Source: JAFKFI01 sp963795435
GTDB lineage: Bacteria > Pseudomonadota > Alphaproteobacteria > Acetobacterales > Acetobacteraceae
Length of the DNA: 64,000 bases
Reading direction: 5' to 3'
Assembly: GCA_963795435.1 (NCBI GenBank)
Contig: CAWCHV010000007.1
Location: 2,294,001-2,358,000, forward strand
The notes under the pieces: model-generated
Database searches by the model: none
Seen by the model: the letters and a program-made list of their open reading frames with translations, nothing else
Told to the model about the DNA's origin: nothing
Translations under genes and position numbers: made by a program
In this document: in pieces, positions 48,127 to 57,044 of the stretch
Layout: each line of letters begins with the position of its first letter
How positions within the stretch are numbered: position 1 is the first letter of the stretch

Positions 48127-48579
48127 ATGCATTTGAATGACCTGATCGGGCCAGATCGCGTCATAGTGGGGGCGCGCGTCGGCGACAAAGCGCACCTTCT
48201 AAGTGAGTTGGCCAGGCAGGCGGCGGCCAGGATTCCCGTACCAAGTGAGGCCGTTCTCGCCGCATTGTCCTCCCGCGAACGGCTGGGCTCGACCGGCTTC
48301 GGCAGGGGCTTTGCCTTGCCGCATGCACGGGTGAACGGCGTCGATCGCCTCTTCGGCCTCTTTGTCCGGCTCGCCCGCCCGATCGACTTCGAAGCGATCG
48401 ACGGCCAACCGGTCGATCTTGTCTTTCTGCTTCTCATCCCCCCTGGCGCTGGCAATGAACACGTCGCCGCGCTGGCCGCGATCGCACGCGAGATGCGAGA
48501 CGAAAGTACGCTGCAGAAGATCCGGGAGGCGAGCACCGCGGCGGTCCTGCATCGGCATCTCGCAGGACCCACGACCTGA
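48127..48579 (+). CDS. PTS IIA domain protein, PtsN (EIIA-Ntr)-like
   Basis: 150 residues. The fold and the phosphorylatable H66 in GFGRGFALPHARVNG match the nitrogen-type IIA domain; FGLFVRLARPIDFEAIDGQP and LIPPGAGNEHVAALAAIARE follow. It has no membrane part and no other PTS domain. It lies 77 bp after kdpE on the same strand. In E. coli, unphosphorylated EIIA-Ntr binds KdpD and raises kdp expression, so a dedicated copy here could tune the same kinase. The partner is inferred from position. Confidence 0.85.
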   Translation: MHLNDLIGPDRVIVGARVGDKAHLLSELARQAAARIPVPSEAVLAALSSRERLGSTGFGRGFALPHARVNGVDRLFGLFVRLARPIDFEAIDGQPVDLVFLLLIPPGAGNEHVAALAAIAREMRDESTLQKIREASTAAVLHRHLAGPTT

Positions 48580-48645
48580 CCTCGGCCAGAGTGCGCGCGA
48601 CATCCACGTAGTTGTAAAATTTCGTCCGGCCAGCCGTGCGGCAGG

Positions 48646-48759
48646 ATGACCGGGGCTCGGGATCGGGTGGTCAGCCGCGACGATCTTCTCGCGGCGATCT
48701 GGCATGGCCGCATCGTCTCGGAGGCGAAGCTACCACGCGCGGCGTTTCGGCCGCCCTGA
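48646..48759 (+). pseudogene. Remnant of a winged-helix (CadC-type) regulator domain
   Basis: 37 codons that read RVVSRDDLLAAIWHGRIVSE near the start and then stop after an unrelated tail. That segment is the recognition part of the OmpR/CadC winged helix found in many alphaproteobacterial regulators linked to adenylate cyclase domains. Only this small block remains, so it is a fragment and not a working gene. Confidence 0.45.
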
Positions 48760-48818
48760 GTGGCTTGCTGGCCGACGCATTCGCGCGGTATGTCGAGGGA
48801 ACCCGAGCAGATCAGTAA
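48720..48818 (+). pseudogene. Possible remnant of a Dps-like gene
   Basis: In another frame from 48720, the residues TTRGVSAALSGLLADAFARY resemble the first helix of Dps proteins, the segment that usually leads into a KTKNFHWH-type motif. The match ends there and a stop follows at 48816-48818. It overlaps the winged-helix remnant and ends about 10 bp before the DyP start. Dps stores iron and guards DNA from peroxide, which would fit this neighbourhood. The match is short. Confidence 0.35.
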
Positions 48819-48828
48819 GGAGCGAAGC

Positions 48829-49891
48829 GTGTCATCCGCGATTCCGCAACCGGTCGTCGCGCGGCTCACGCGCGCCGCTATCTTTCTCGTCGTGACAGTA
48901 GAATTCCGGACCGGAACACGAGGCCGCGGTGCGGGCCTTGTGCTGTGATCTGGCTGCTCTTTTGCGTGCCGTGGGCTTCCGTGCTCTCGATGGTCGTCTG
49001 TCATGTGTCATGGCGTTTGGCTCCGCCGCCTGGGACCGCCTCTTCGGAGCGCCGAAACCCAGAGATCTGCATCCTTTCCGTGAGATCCGCGGCCGGCATC
49101 ACGCCGTCGCGACGCCGGGTGACATCCTCTTTCATATCCGCGCCGGGCGCATGGATCTGTGCTTCGAACTGGCGACACAAATTATGTCGCGGCTCAACGG
49201 CTCGGTCTCCACGGTGGACGAAGTGCACGGCTTCAACTACTTCGATGATCGCGACCTGATCGGTTTCGTCGACGGGACGGAGAACCCGGTGGAACAGGCT
49301 GCTCTCGACGCCACCATCATCGGCGACGAGGATCCCGCTTTTGCCGGAGGGAGCTACGTGATCGTTCAGAAGTACCTTCATGACTTGAAGGGATGGAACG
49401 CGCTGCCCGTTAGTGAACAAGAGGGAATTATCGGCAGGATGAAACTGTCCGATATCGAACTAGACGATGCTGTTAAACCGACGTCGGCGCACAATGCCTT
49501 GACGACGATCATGGAAGACGGAAAACAGCTGGAGATCGTGCGTGACAACATGCCGTTCGGCGAGGTTGGTAAGGGTGAGTGCGGCACCTATTTCATCGGC
49601 TATGCACGGTCTCCGCGCAGGATCGAGCAGATGCTCGTGAACATGTTTGTTGGTCGGCCCCCGGGCAACTATGATCGGCTGCTGGATTTCAGCCGCGCCG
49701 TCACCGGCACGCTGTTTTTTGTGCCGTCCGCGACGTTTTTGGAGACTGTTGCGGCCAAGGCACCCGCGCCAGCAATCGCCAGCCTGTCTTCCGACCAAGG
49801 TGAGACTGAAACCAGATCCAAATCGCCAACCTCGCGATCTGATGGTTCGCTCGGCATCGGTTCCCTGAAAAAAGAGGCGGGAAATGAATAA
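48829..49891 (+). CDS. DyP-type peroxidase, encapsulin cargo (apparent +1 frameshift near the N-terminus)
   Basis: With one extra base ignored at about 48901, the gene reads as 353 residues from GTG at 48829 (TAAGGAG lies about 6 nt upstream): SSAIPQPVVARLTRAAIFLV joined across the break to EHEAAVRALCCDLAALLRAV. DyP hallmarks are in place: catalytic Asp in LIGFVDGTENPVEQ, the haem His in KPTSAHNALTTI and the Arg in QLEIVRDNMPFGE. The enzyme uses peroxide to oxidise dyes and other substrates through haem. The C-terminal tail carries the encapsulin loading sequence DGSLGIGSLK, and the stop overlaps the encapsulin gene by 8 bp, so the protein is very likely packed inside the shell. Confidence 0.9.
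49841..49870 (+). other. Encapsulin cargo-loading peptide at the DyP C-terminus
   Basis: Codes for DGSLGIGSLK, then KEAGNE and the stop. It follows a Ser/Thr/Asp-rich flexible linker (about 30 residues). The LGIGSL core is the known targeting motif that binds the inner face of the encapsulin shell. Confidence 0.9.
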
Positions 49892-50690
49892 TCTTCATCG
49901 GGAACTCGCCCCTATCTCCGACATGGCCTGGGCTCAAATCGAAGAAGAGGCGTCTCGTACGCTCAAGCGCCACTTGGCGGCGCGGCGCGTCGTGGATGTG
50001 CAGGGCCCCGAGGGCCTCGAATTCTCGGCTATTGGCACTGGTCATCTCCGCCAGATCACGACGCCGGGCGATGGGATCGAAGCTGCGGCACGCGAGACGA
50101 AGGCGCTCGTGGAATTGCGCGTTCCGTTCGTACTGACGCGTCAAGCAGTTGACGAGGTAGAACGCGGCGCGCTGGATTCAGACTGGTCACCACTGAAGGA
50201 CGCAGCGCGCAAAATCGCCTTTGCAGAGGATCGCGCCGTCTTCGAAGGGTACGCCGCTGCTCAGATTGAAGGCGTCTTTCAAGGCACGAGCAACCAGGCG
50301 CTGACGCTCCCTGTCGATGTCAAGAGTTACCCCGAAACGGTAGCGCAGGCGGTGAGTCAATTGCGCCTCGCCGGTGTCAATGGTCCCTACAAGCTCGTGC
50401 TTGGCGCGGAGCCATACGCTGCGATCGGTGGAGCCAGCTACAATGGGTATCCGGTCCTGGAGCACATTCAGCGTCTTGTGGACGGAGAGATCGTTTGGGC
50501 CCCAGCCATCAAGGGCGGCCTGGTACTTACCACCCGTGGCGGTGATTTTTCGTTGCATATCGGTCAAGACTTCTCTATCGGCTACCTGAGCCATTCTGAC
50601 ACCACGGTTCAACTGTACCTGCAGGAAACCTTCACCTTCCTGCTGCTGACTGCCGAGGCGGCCGTGGTGCTCACGGCCCCAGGAGAGTGA
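49884..50690 (+). CDS. Encapsulin shell protein (family 1, linocin-like)
   Basis: 268 residues with the HK97-type fold of family 1 encapsulins. Markers: MNNLHRELAPISDMAWAQIE, ARRVVDVQGPEGLEFSAIGT, VPFVLTRQAVDEVERGALD, AARKIAFAEDRAVFEGYAAA, VYLQETF-like ending read here as VQLYLQETFTFLLLTAEAAV. Sixty or more copies assemble into a hollow shell. The gene starts inside the DyP coding region (ATG at 49884), the usual order for cargo and shell. The shell would carry DyP peroxidase and limit or direct peroxide chemistry. Confidence 0.93.
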   Translation: MNNLHRELAPISDMAWAQIEEEASRTLKRHLAARRVVDVQGPEGLEFSAIGTGHLRQITTPGDGIEAAARETKALVELRVPFVLTRQAVDEVERGALDSDWSPLKDAARKIAFAEDRAVFEGYAAAQIEGVFQGTSNQALTLPVDVKSYPETVAQAVSQLRLAGVNGPYKLVLGAEPYAAIGGASYNGYPVLEHIQRLVDGEIVWAPAIKGGLVLTTRGGDFSLHIGQDFSIGYLSHSDTTVQLYLQETFTFLLLTAEAAVVLTAPGE

Positions 50691-50725
50691 ACGTCCCGCG
50701 GCAATCAGCGCCCGATTGGAGGCGA

Positions 50726-52528
50726 CTATGAGGCGCGCCATAGCCCTTCCTCCCAGCTTCGCGACAGGCGCATCGCCGACAGAATCAACCCGACCTGCGA
50801 GTATGTCTGCGGGAAGTTCCCCCACAGCTCGCCGGTTCGCGGATCGAGATCCTCCGACAGCAGTCCGACATGGTTGCGCTGTCCCAGCACATTGTTGAAG
50901 AGTTCGAGCGCTTCGTCGCGCCGGCCGACGCTCGCCAGCGCGTCGATGTACCAGAATGTACAGAGCAGAAACGCATTCGAGGGCTTACCGAAATCGTCGG
51001 ACTCGACATAGCGCATGACGAAACCGTTCTTGACCAGCCGCTTGCCGACCATGTCGAGCGTCGCGTCGAAACGCGGGTCGTCGGAGCGCAGCAGCCCGAT
51101 TTCCGGCAGGACCAGGCTCGATGCATCCGCCATTTCGCGGTCGAGGACGCCCGACAACCAGCCTGCCGTCACGGTGGCGCGTCGCAGGACCTCCTGGCGC
51201 AACGCGCCGGCCCGGGCCAGCCACTCGCCCGATTCCGAATCGACGCCTACGCGGCGCGCGATCATGCCGAGCCTGTGCTGCGCGGCCCAGCACATCGCCG
51301 CGGAGAAGGTATGGATCTCCTCGCGCTCGCGGTATTCCCAGAGCCCGGCGTCGGGCGTTAGGGCGGCTCGATGCGCTTCGTTCCCCACCACGCATAACCG
51401 GCGATAGAGCTCGATATCGCCGTGACGCGGCAGACGCTCGTCCCAAAACATCTGCGCAGACGTCAGCACCATCGAGCCGTATGTGTCGTTCTGGCGCTGG
51501 ACGGCCGCGGCGTTGCCGACCCGAACCGGTCCGTAGCCGCGGTAGCCCGGCAAGGTGTCGATGATACGCTCGGCCGTGTCCATGCCGGGCGCGATTGGAT
51601 AGAGCGGCGCGATCTGGTCGGCCTCGCCACGTGCGCTGCCGGCCTGGACGATATCGACGATGAACCGCACGAAGCTCTCCATGGTCGGCGTCGCCGAGAG
51701 CCGGTTGAGCGCGGTCACGGTAAAGAAGGAATCGCGCAGCCAGCAGAAGCGGTAGTCCCACGTGCGCGGTGTTCCCGCCGCTTCCGGCACGGAGGTGGTG
51801 AGCGCCGCCAATACGGCCCCCGTATCCTCGAAACTGCAGAGCTTCAGCGTGATCGCGGCACGGATCACCGCCGTCTGCCAATCGAACGGAATGTTGAGGT
51901 CGCGCACCCACGTGTGCCAGTAAGCTTCTGTCTCGCCGAAAAAGGAGCGGGCCAGCCGGTCCGGCCCTTCGGTGATGCTCTCGTCAGCGCCCACGATCAG
52001 AGTCAGCGGCCCATCGAGAGCGAATTCGGTTTCGTGCAGGATGTAGGTGATCGAACCGTCGGTGGTGAGTCGCAAGACAGCCTCGTCACCGACGAAACGG
52101 ATGTGATTGCTGCCGCTGGTGATCTGCGGCTCCAGCGCGCCGTAGGAGAAAGTCGGTCGCAACCGGATCGTGATGCGGGGCCGGCCGGACGCCGGCTCCA
52201 AGCGCCGCACGAGCATGGGCGGACGGAACATGCGACCGAAGCGGCGGAACCGCGGCGCGAAATCGACGATGCGAACCGTGCCGCCGGCCCCGTCGATCAT
52301 CGTCTCGAGGATCGCCGTATTGGGTAGGTAACGCTGGCGGCCAGGGCCGATCGCCCCGGCCACCACCGCATCCATGTACCCACTCTGCGGATCATTCCCG
52401 CCAAGCAGTGCATTGAAGACAGGGTCGCCATCGAGGCGTCCCACGCCATGCCACACGTGGCGGCCGTTGCGATCGACAAGGCTCGCGATCGCGCAATTCC
52501 CCACCACGCCGAGATCAAGTCCGCTCAT
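50726..52528 (-). CDS. Glycoside hydrolase family 15 protein (glucoamylase/trehalase type)
   Basis: 600 residues. N-terminal beta domain (MSGLDLGVVGNCAIASLVDR, DFAPRFRRFGRMFRPPMLVR) and the C-terminal (alpha/alpha)6 barrel. The two catalytic Glu regions are visible: GLWEYREREEIHTFSAAMCW and LLSEDLDPRTGELWGNFPQT. The type common in alphaproteobacteria and actinobacteria includes trehalases as well as glucoamylases. The neighbouring trehalose-phosphatase remnant, whose stop overlaps this start by 4 bp, favours trehalose as the substrate. No signal peptide, so it acts in the cytoplasm. Confidence 0.88.
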   Translation of the reverse strand: MSGLDLGVVGNCAIASLVDRNGRHVWHGVGRLDGDPVFNALLGGNDPQSGYMDAVVAGAIGPGRQRYLPNTAILETMIDGAGGTVRIVDFAPRFRRFGRMFRPPMLVRRLEPASGRPRITIRLRPTFSYGALEPQITSGSNHIRFVGDEAVLRLTTDGSITYILHETEFALDGPLTLIVGADESITEGPDRLARSFFGETEAYWHTWVRDLNIPFDWQTAVIRAAITLKLCSFEDTGAVLAALTTSVPEAAGTPRTWDYRFCWLRDSFFTVTALNRLSATPTMESFVRFIVDIVQAGSARGEADQIAPLYPIAPGMDTAERIIDTLPGYRGYGPVRVGNAAAVQRQNDTYGSMVLTSAQMFWDERLPRHGDIELYRRLCVVGNEAHRAALTPDAGLWEYREREEIHTFSAAMCWAAQHRLGMIARRVGVDSESGEWLARAGALRQEVLRRATVTAGWLSGVLDREMADASSLVLPEIGLLRSDDPRFDATLDMVGKRLVKNGFVMRYVESDDFGKPSNAFLLCTFWYIDALASVGRRDEALELFNNVLGQRNHVGLLSEDLDPRTGELWGNFPQTYSQVGLILSAMRLSRSWEEGLWRAS

Positions 52529-52980
52529 AGCGCGGCACCCACAATCACCGACGCCGAAAGACCGTCCGGCCGCCGTGCGTCCTGCGTCAGCCACGCAAAT
52601 GCAGCTGCCCGATTGCCACGGAACGCCTCGACAACGAGCAGGCCGAAGCCATCCAGTTCGCGAGCGTCGCTCATGCCGGCCTCATCGGTGAAGTCGTCGC
52701 CGACGATCTCGACTGCCTTGCGCGCCGGCACGAGGTGAAACCAGGGATGCTCGGTCAGCACTCGCTCGCGCACCGGGCGCCAAACCTCATTGCCATATTG
52801 GGGCGCCAGTCGAGAGCGGACGGCAAGCCCATGCGAGTTGGGTTCGATGAGCAAGCCCGGCCGATGTCCGGCCGCCGCCTCAAGCGGGATGGGCCGCCCG
52901 GTGACGATGGCAAGCGCGCCGCCGATCTGATGAGGGGCTAGAGGCGCAGGCGATTTCCGATCGAGTTCCGGAGGTGTCAT
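52525..52980 (-). pseudogene. Decayed trehalose-6-phosphate phosphatase
   Basis: 151 codons that keep pieces of OtsB in order: HQIGGALAIVTGRPI (the ALALVSGRPL region), RPVRERVLTEHPWFHLVPAR, KAVEIVGDDFTDEAGM (the late GDDVTDEDGF motif) and AAAFAWLTQDA. The N-terminal DxDGT nucleophile block is missing, and so are two internal segments, so it cannot be active as a HAD phosphatase. A normal OtsB has about 240-260 residues. It is still translationally coupled to the GH15 gene (ATGA overlap). It may survive only because it delivers ribosomes to GH15. Confidence 0.7.
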
Positions 52981-53418
52981 TCACGAGTCCCTCGCCGCTG
53001 CTGTTGCATCCCATAGCGCGGCCGGTATTCAAGCGGAATATCGTATCGGACGCTCGATGCGTCCAGGGACGCGCGTTCCGAGGCTGCGGTAAGGGCAAGC
53101 ACGCGGTCAGAGCCTCAAACCGGTCCCGGCCCATACGCCCAAGGCTATCGCGACGAGGTCCTGCAACCCGCCGTCGAGGCAAGAGTTTCGGTTGAAGCTG
53201 GCTCCGGACTGGGGTGGGATCACTATGTCGGCAGCAGCGGCGCCAAAATCGGTATGCACAGCTTCGGGCTACCCTCACGGACTTGATGAAGAAGTGCGGC
53301 TTCACGCCGGGGTCGTGCTCGAGGCGGCGCGCCAGCAGATTGTTGCGGCAAGAATGGATGACGGGATGAGGAACGATCCCCTGGCTCCGCTTCGGCACGG
53401 CGGCCACATGGAGCCGAA
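52981..53418. other. Gene-free stretch between the OtsB remnant and zwf
   Basis: About 440 bp. The open frames found here on either strand are short and match nothing I know. It should contain the divergent promoters for the otsB-GH15 pair and for zwf, but I cannot point to them with confidence. Confidence 0.35.
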
Positions 53419-54976
53419 ATGACGGCGGTCGGCCGCGACGGAGCCAAGTCGGCTCCCCCCTGCGCGCTGGTGATCTTCGGCGCAACCGGCGATCTCACGC
53501 GCCGCCTGCTCATGCCGGCGCTGGGCAACCTCAAGCGCGACGGTCTCCTGTCGGAGAACTTCGCCCTGATCGGCCTCGCATCGCGAGAGATCGGCGACGA
53601 GGGCTTTCGCAATCATCTGCGCGAGGGAATGGAGCACTTCAAGGCGGGCGGAGGCGGCGCCGCCATCGACTGGTTCGCGAAGCGCGCCTACTATCTTGGT
53701 GGCAAGTTCGGGGATGCCGGCCTCTACCAGGCGCTCTCGGCCAAGCTCGAGAAGATCGCGGCCGCGCGGCATACGGCGGGCAACGTGCTCTTCTATCTCG
53801 CCACTCCGCCTAGCGAATTCGCCGTCATTGTTGACGGCCTCGGCAAGGCCGGGCTGACGTGCGAAGCTGACGGTCGCTGGCGCCGCGTGATCATCGAGAA
53901 GCCCTTCGGCCACGATCTTGCCTCGGCGGTGGCACTCAACCAGGAAATCCTGAAGACGCTGGATGAGAGCCAGATCTATCGCATGGACCACTATCTCGGG
54001 AAAGAGACTGTCCAGAACATCATGGTGTTCCGCTTCGCCAACGGCCTGTTCGAGCCGTTGTGGAACCGCGATCACATAGACAATATACGCATCACCGTCG
54101 CCGAGAGGGTGACAGTGGAACAGCGCGGGCGCTTCTACGATCGGACTGGCGCGTTGCGCGACATGGTGCCGAACCACCTATTCCAGCTCCTGACGCTGAT
54201 CGCCATGGAGCCGCCGAGCAGCTTCACGGCTGACGCTTTGCGCAGTGAGAAATCGAAAGTGCTAGATGCCGTCCATCTCGGTCCCGATGAGGTCCGCCGG
54301 AACGTCGTGCGCGGCCAATACGGTGCCGGCATAATCGACAACCGCAAGATCGTGCCCTACCGTGAGGCGGCCGGCGTGTCACCCGACTCTGCGCACGGAG
54401 ACCTTCGTCGCGATGAAGCTCGCCATCGACAACTGGCGATGGGCCGGCGTGCCGTTTTACCTGCGAACCGGTAAAGCGCTGGCGCGGCGCCGCAGTTACA
54501 TCACCGTTCAGTTCAAGCAAGCGCCGCTGGCGCTTTTTCGGAGTACGCCGGTGGAGCGCCTGCCGCCCAATGATCTCACGTTGCACATCCAGCCCGACGA
54601 GGGCGTCACATTGCGTTTCGGCGTGAAGATCCCGGGACCGACCGTGCGCATCGACGGCGTCGACATGAAGTTCAACTACCGAGATGCGTTCGATACTGCG
54701 CCGAGCACGGGCTATGAGACGCTGATCTACGACTGCATGACCGGCGACGCATCGCTCTTCCAGCGCGCCGACTCGATCGAGGAGGGCTGGCGGGTGGTCC
54801 AGCCGATCCTCGACGCCTGGAACGAGGATGGGCGCGCCGATTTACCGATCTACCCCGCCAACAGCTCGGGCCCGGAAGAGGCCAACCGGCTTCTGCTGCG
54901 CGACGGCCGCCGCTGGCGGACGAGCTCGACCGACGGCCTGTCGGACCGCTTATGCGTTTTCAGATTCGCGCGATGA
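53419..54976 (+). CDS. zwf: Glucose-6-phosphate dehydrogenase (apparent +1 frameshift)
   Basis: Ignoring one extra base at about 54388-54391, the gene reads as 518 residues. N-terminal NADP site in CALVIFGATGDLTRRLLMPA; VIIEKPFGHDLASAVALN; substrate site YRMDHYLGKETVQNIMVFRF; then across the break DSRTETFVAMKLAIDNWRWA and GVPFYLRTGKALARR. The end (DGRRWRTSSTDGLSDRLCVF) runs ~15 residues past where the protein normally stops, near the truncated end of the next gene. The enzyme feeds glucose 6-phosphate into the pentose phosphate and Entner-Doudoroff routes and makes NADPH. It is the only carbohydrate-entry enzyme in the window. Confidence 0.9.
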
Positions 54977-54998
54977 GCCGCCCACTTGATCGGGGACG

Positions 54999-55676
54999 TC
55001 AGAACGCGCTGACGTTGGCAAGGCCGCCTGCGGCGACGACGGGAACAGGGGAAAAGTCGATCACCTCGGCAAGCAGGGTGATGAGCCCAATGTCACCGGT
55101 GTGGCCGCCGCCCTCTGTGCCTTGCACGATGACAATGTCCGTACCATTGCGGATCGCGCTCTGGGCGTGCTTTGCGAGGCCGACGATGCTCATTACCTTG
55201 GCGCCGTGCTTGCGGCACTCGTCGACCACCCAGGACGGTGTCCCGAGGGCGCAAGCGATAACTTCCACGCCGTGCGACAGGGAAATCTCCAGCTTCTTCT
55301 TGTTGTCGGCCGCGCTGATCGCCTGGTCGTGCGTCGGCTTGACCTGGACGCCGAGTTCTTCAAGTTCCTTGTGGAGCTGTTTGATCGGTCCGGGCAGCTC
55401 AGATGGCATGGTGATGTCTTTGAGAACCGAGGGCGCGCGCATCGGGAAGCCGAGGTCGACGCAGAGCGGCTTGTTAGTCAGCTTGCGGACGAGCTTGATT
55501 TCTGCGTCGAGCTCTTCGGGTGTGATGTCGATGCCGCCGATCGAACCGAGCCCGCCGGCCCCCGAGACGGAAGCGGCAAGGGCGCCGTAGCTGACGCCAC
55601 CCATGCCCGCTTGCATGATCGGCACTTCGATGTTCAGCAGATCGCAGATCGGTGTTCTCAACGTACCACGCCTCAC
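54999..55676 (-). CDS. Nitronate monooxygenase, truncated at the C-terminus
   Basis: 225 residues; relatives have 320-370. The N-terminal FMN-binding TIM-barrel part is normal (LRTPICDLLNIEVPIMQAGM, GAGGLGSIGGIDITPEELDA, IVIVQGTEGGGHTGDIGLIT, VPVVAAGGLANVSAF), but the protein stops right after the AAGG strand, so the phosphate-binding loop and the last third are gone. The start could be GTG at 55674-55676 or a TTG 15 bp later. The stop is only 22 bp from the stop of convergent zwf. The truncated enzyme is probably inactive. Confidence 0.75.
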   Translation of the reverse strand: MRRGTLRTPICDLLNIEVPIMQAGMGGVSYGALAASVSGAGGLGSIGGIDITPEELDAEIKLVRKLTNKPLCVDLGFPMRAPSVLKDITMPSELPGPIKQLHKELEELGVQVKPTHDQAISAADNKKKLEISLSHGVEVIACALGTPSWVVDECRKHGAKVMSIVGLAKHAQSAIRNGTDIVIVQGTEGGGHTGDIGLITLLAEVIDFSPVPVVAAGGLANVSAF

Positions 55677-55787
55677 AGGCTGGGCTCTTTCTCCGGACTT
55701 GCTGCTGAATTGAGGTTTTCGCCCGCCACCTGGAGGCGCGTGTTGTCCAACTTCCGAGCCGGGTGGCCCGGCGGCTTTCCCGCATCG

Positions 55788-57044
55788 CTATGGATTTCTT
55801 GCTAACGGGCATTCGCTCTCCGACAGAGGACGAAAGGCCTCCGCGCCGGGCACCGTCTTCAGAATCCGCACCAGGTCCCACGGCCCGGTGGACTCGTCCG
55901 GCCGCTTCGCCTGCACCAGGTACATGTCGTGCACCATGCGTCCGTCCTTGCGCAGCACGCCACCCCTGGCGAACATGTCGTCGATGGGCATCTCCCGCAT
56001 CTTCGCCATGACCGCGTCGGCGTCGTCGGTCCCCGCTGCCTTGACGGCACGGAGGTAATGCAGAACGGCAGAATATACCCCCGCCTGGCTGTCGTTGGGC
56101 ATCGTCCCGTGCAGCCCGAAAAAGCGCCGCGACCATTCGGCCGCTTCGGCAGACTGCTCGCTGACGAATCCCATCGGAAAGACCAAGCCCTTCGCGGTTG
56201 CAAGGCCCATGGCCTTGAGGTCGGTGAGGTGGGTCGCGAAGGCGACGACCGTCTGTCCGTGGCTTGTCAGGCCGAACTCGCCCGCCTGCTTTACGGCGTT
56301 CACGAGGTCCGCGCCGCCGTTGCCGAGCGCGATGTATTTGGCGCCCGACGCCTGCGCCTGCAGCAGGAACGACGACATGTCCGCTGTGCCCAGAGGATGA
56401 TAGGTCTGGCCCACAATCCTCGCCCCTGCCTTGTTCAGGATCGTAGCGATCGACCTTGCCATCGCGCGGCCGCCATCGTTGTCGGTCGCCAGGATGAACC
56501 ATGTCGATCCCGGCGTCGCGAAGCCTGCCGCGAGGGTCTTCACCAGTGAGTAGCTGTCGAACGTCCAATGCGCGCCGTAAGGCGAACAGCGCGCGTTGGT
56601 CAGCGGGTCAGCCGCCGCCGTGGATGTCAGCGAGATGCGCTTCTTCTCCGCCGCCACCGCCTGGACGGCGAGCGCGATCGGGGATCCAGCGAGGTCGGCG
56701 ATCACGTCGACGCCTTCGGCGTCATACCATCGCCGGGCGGTCGCAACCGCGACATCCGGCTTGCCTTGATGGTCTGCGGATATGATCGTGACCGGCCTGC
56801 CGAGCACAGTTCCGCCGAAGTCCCGCACGGCCATTTCGGCGGCGATGACCGAGCCCCGCCCGGAGGCGTCGGAGTAGGGGCCGCCGAGATCGGTCAGCAC
56901 GCCGATCTTCATCGGGGCCGGGACGCCTTCGGCACGTGCAGACAGGAACGTGATCGAGAGGACTGCGAGAGCGAGCGCTCCGGCAACGATCTTCGCCGTT
57001 GGACTGCTGCGCTTCGTCCTGTGCCTTCTCTTGTCTGTAGTCAC
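55788..57044 (-). CDS. ABC transporter substrate-binding protein, LivK/amide type (second copy)
   Basis: 418 residues from GTG at 57042-57044. A long basic lead and signal peptide (AKIVAGALALAVLSITFLSA, then RAEG) precede the type I periplasmic binding fold (MKIGVLTDLGGPYSDASGRG, ADHQGKPDVAVATARRWYDA, ADLAGSPIALAVQAVAAEKK). It shares many of these segments with the protein at 8766-9983, for example the PxVAV.IAKQW/ARRWY-type region and the final DMYLV..A.RPDES segment. No transporter partner genes lie beside it. The ligand cannot be read from sequence. Confidence 0.85.
   Translation of the reverse strand: MTTDKRRHRTKRSSPTAKIVAGALALAVLSITFLSARAEGVPAPMKIGVLTDLGGPYSDASGRGSVIAAEMAVRDFGGTVLGRPVTIISADHQGKPDVAVATARRWYDAEGVDVIADLAGSPIALAVQAVAAEKKRISLTSTAAADPLTNARCSPYGAHWTFDSYSLVKTLAAGFATPGSTWFILATDNDGGRAMARSIATILNKAGARIVGQTYHPLGTADMSSFLLQAQASGAKYIALGNGGADLVNAVKQAGEFGLTSHGQTVVAFATHLTDLKAMGLATAKGLVFPMGFVSEQSAEAAEWSRRFFGLHGTMPNDSQAGVYSAVLHYLRAVKAAGTDDADAVMAKMREMPIDDMFARGGVLRKDGRMVHDMYLVQAKRPDESTGPWDLVRILKTVPGAEAFRPLSESECPLARNP

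Noticed and set aside
52981..53418. Missing N-terminal part of the trehalose phosphatase upstream of the remnant
   Set aside because: I looked in all minus-strand frames for a DxDGT motif and found none.
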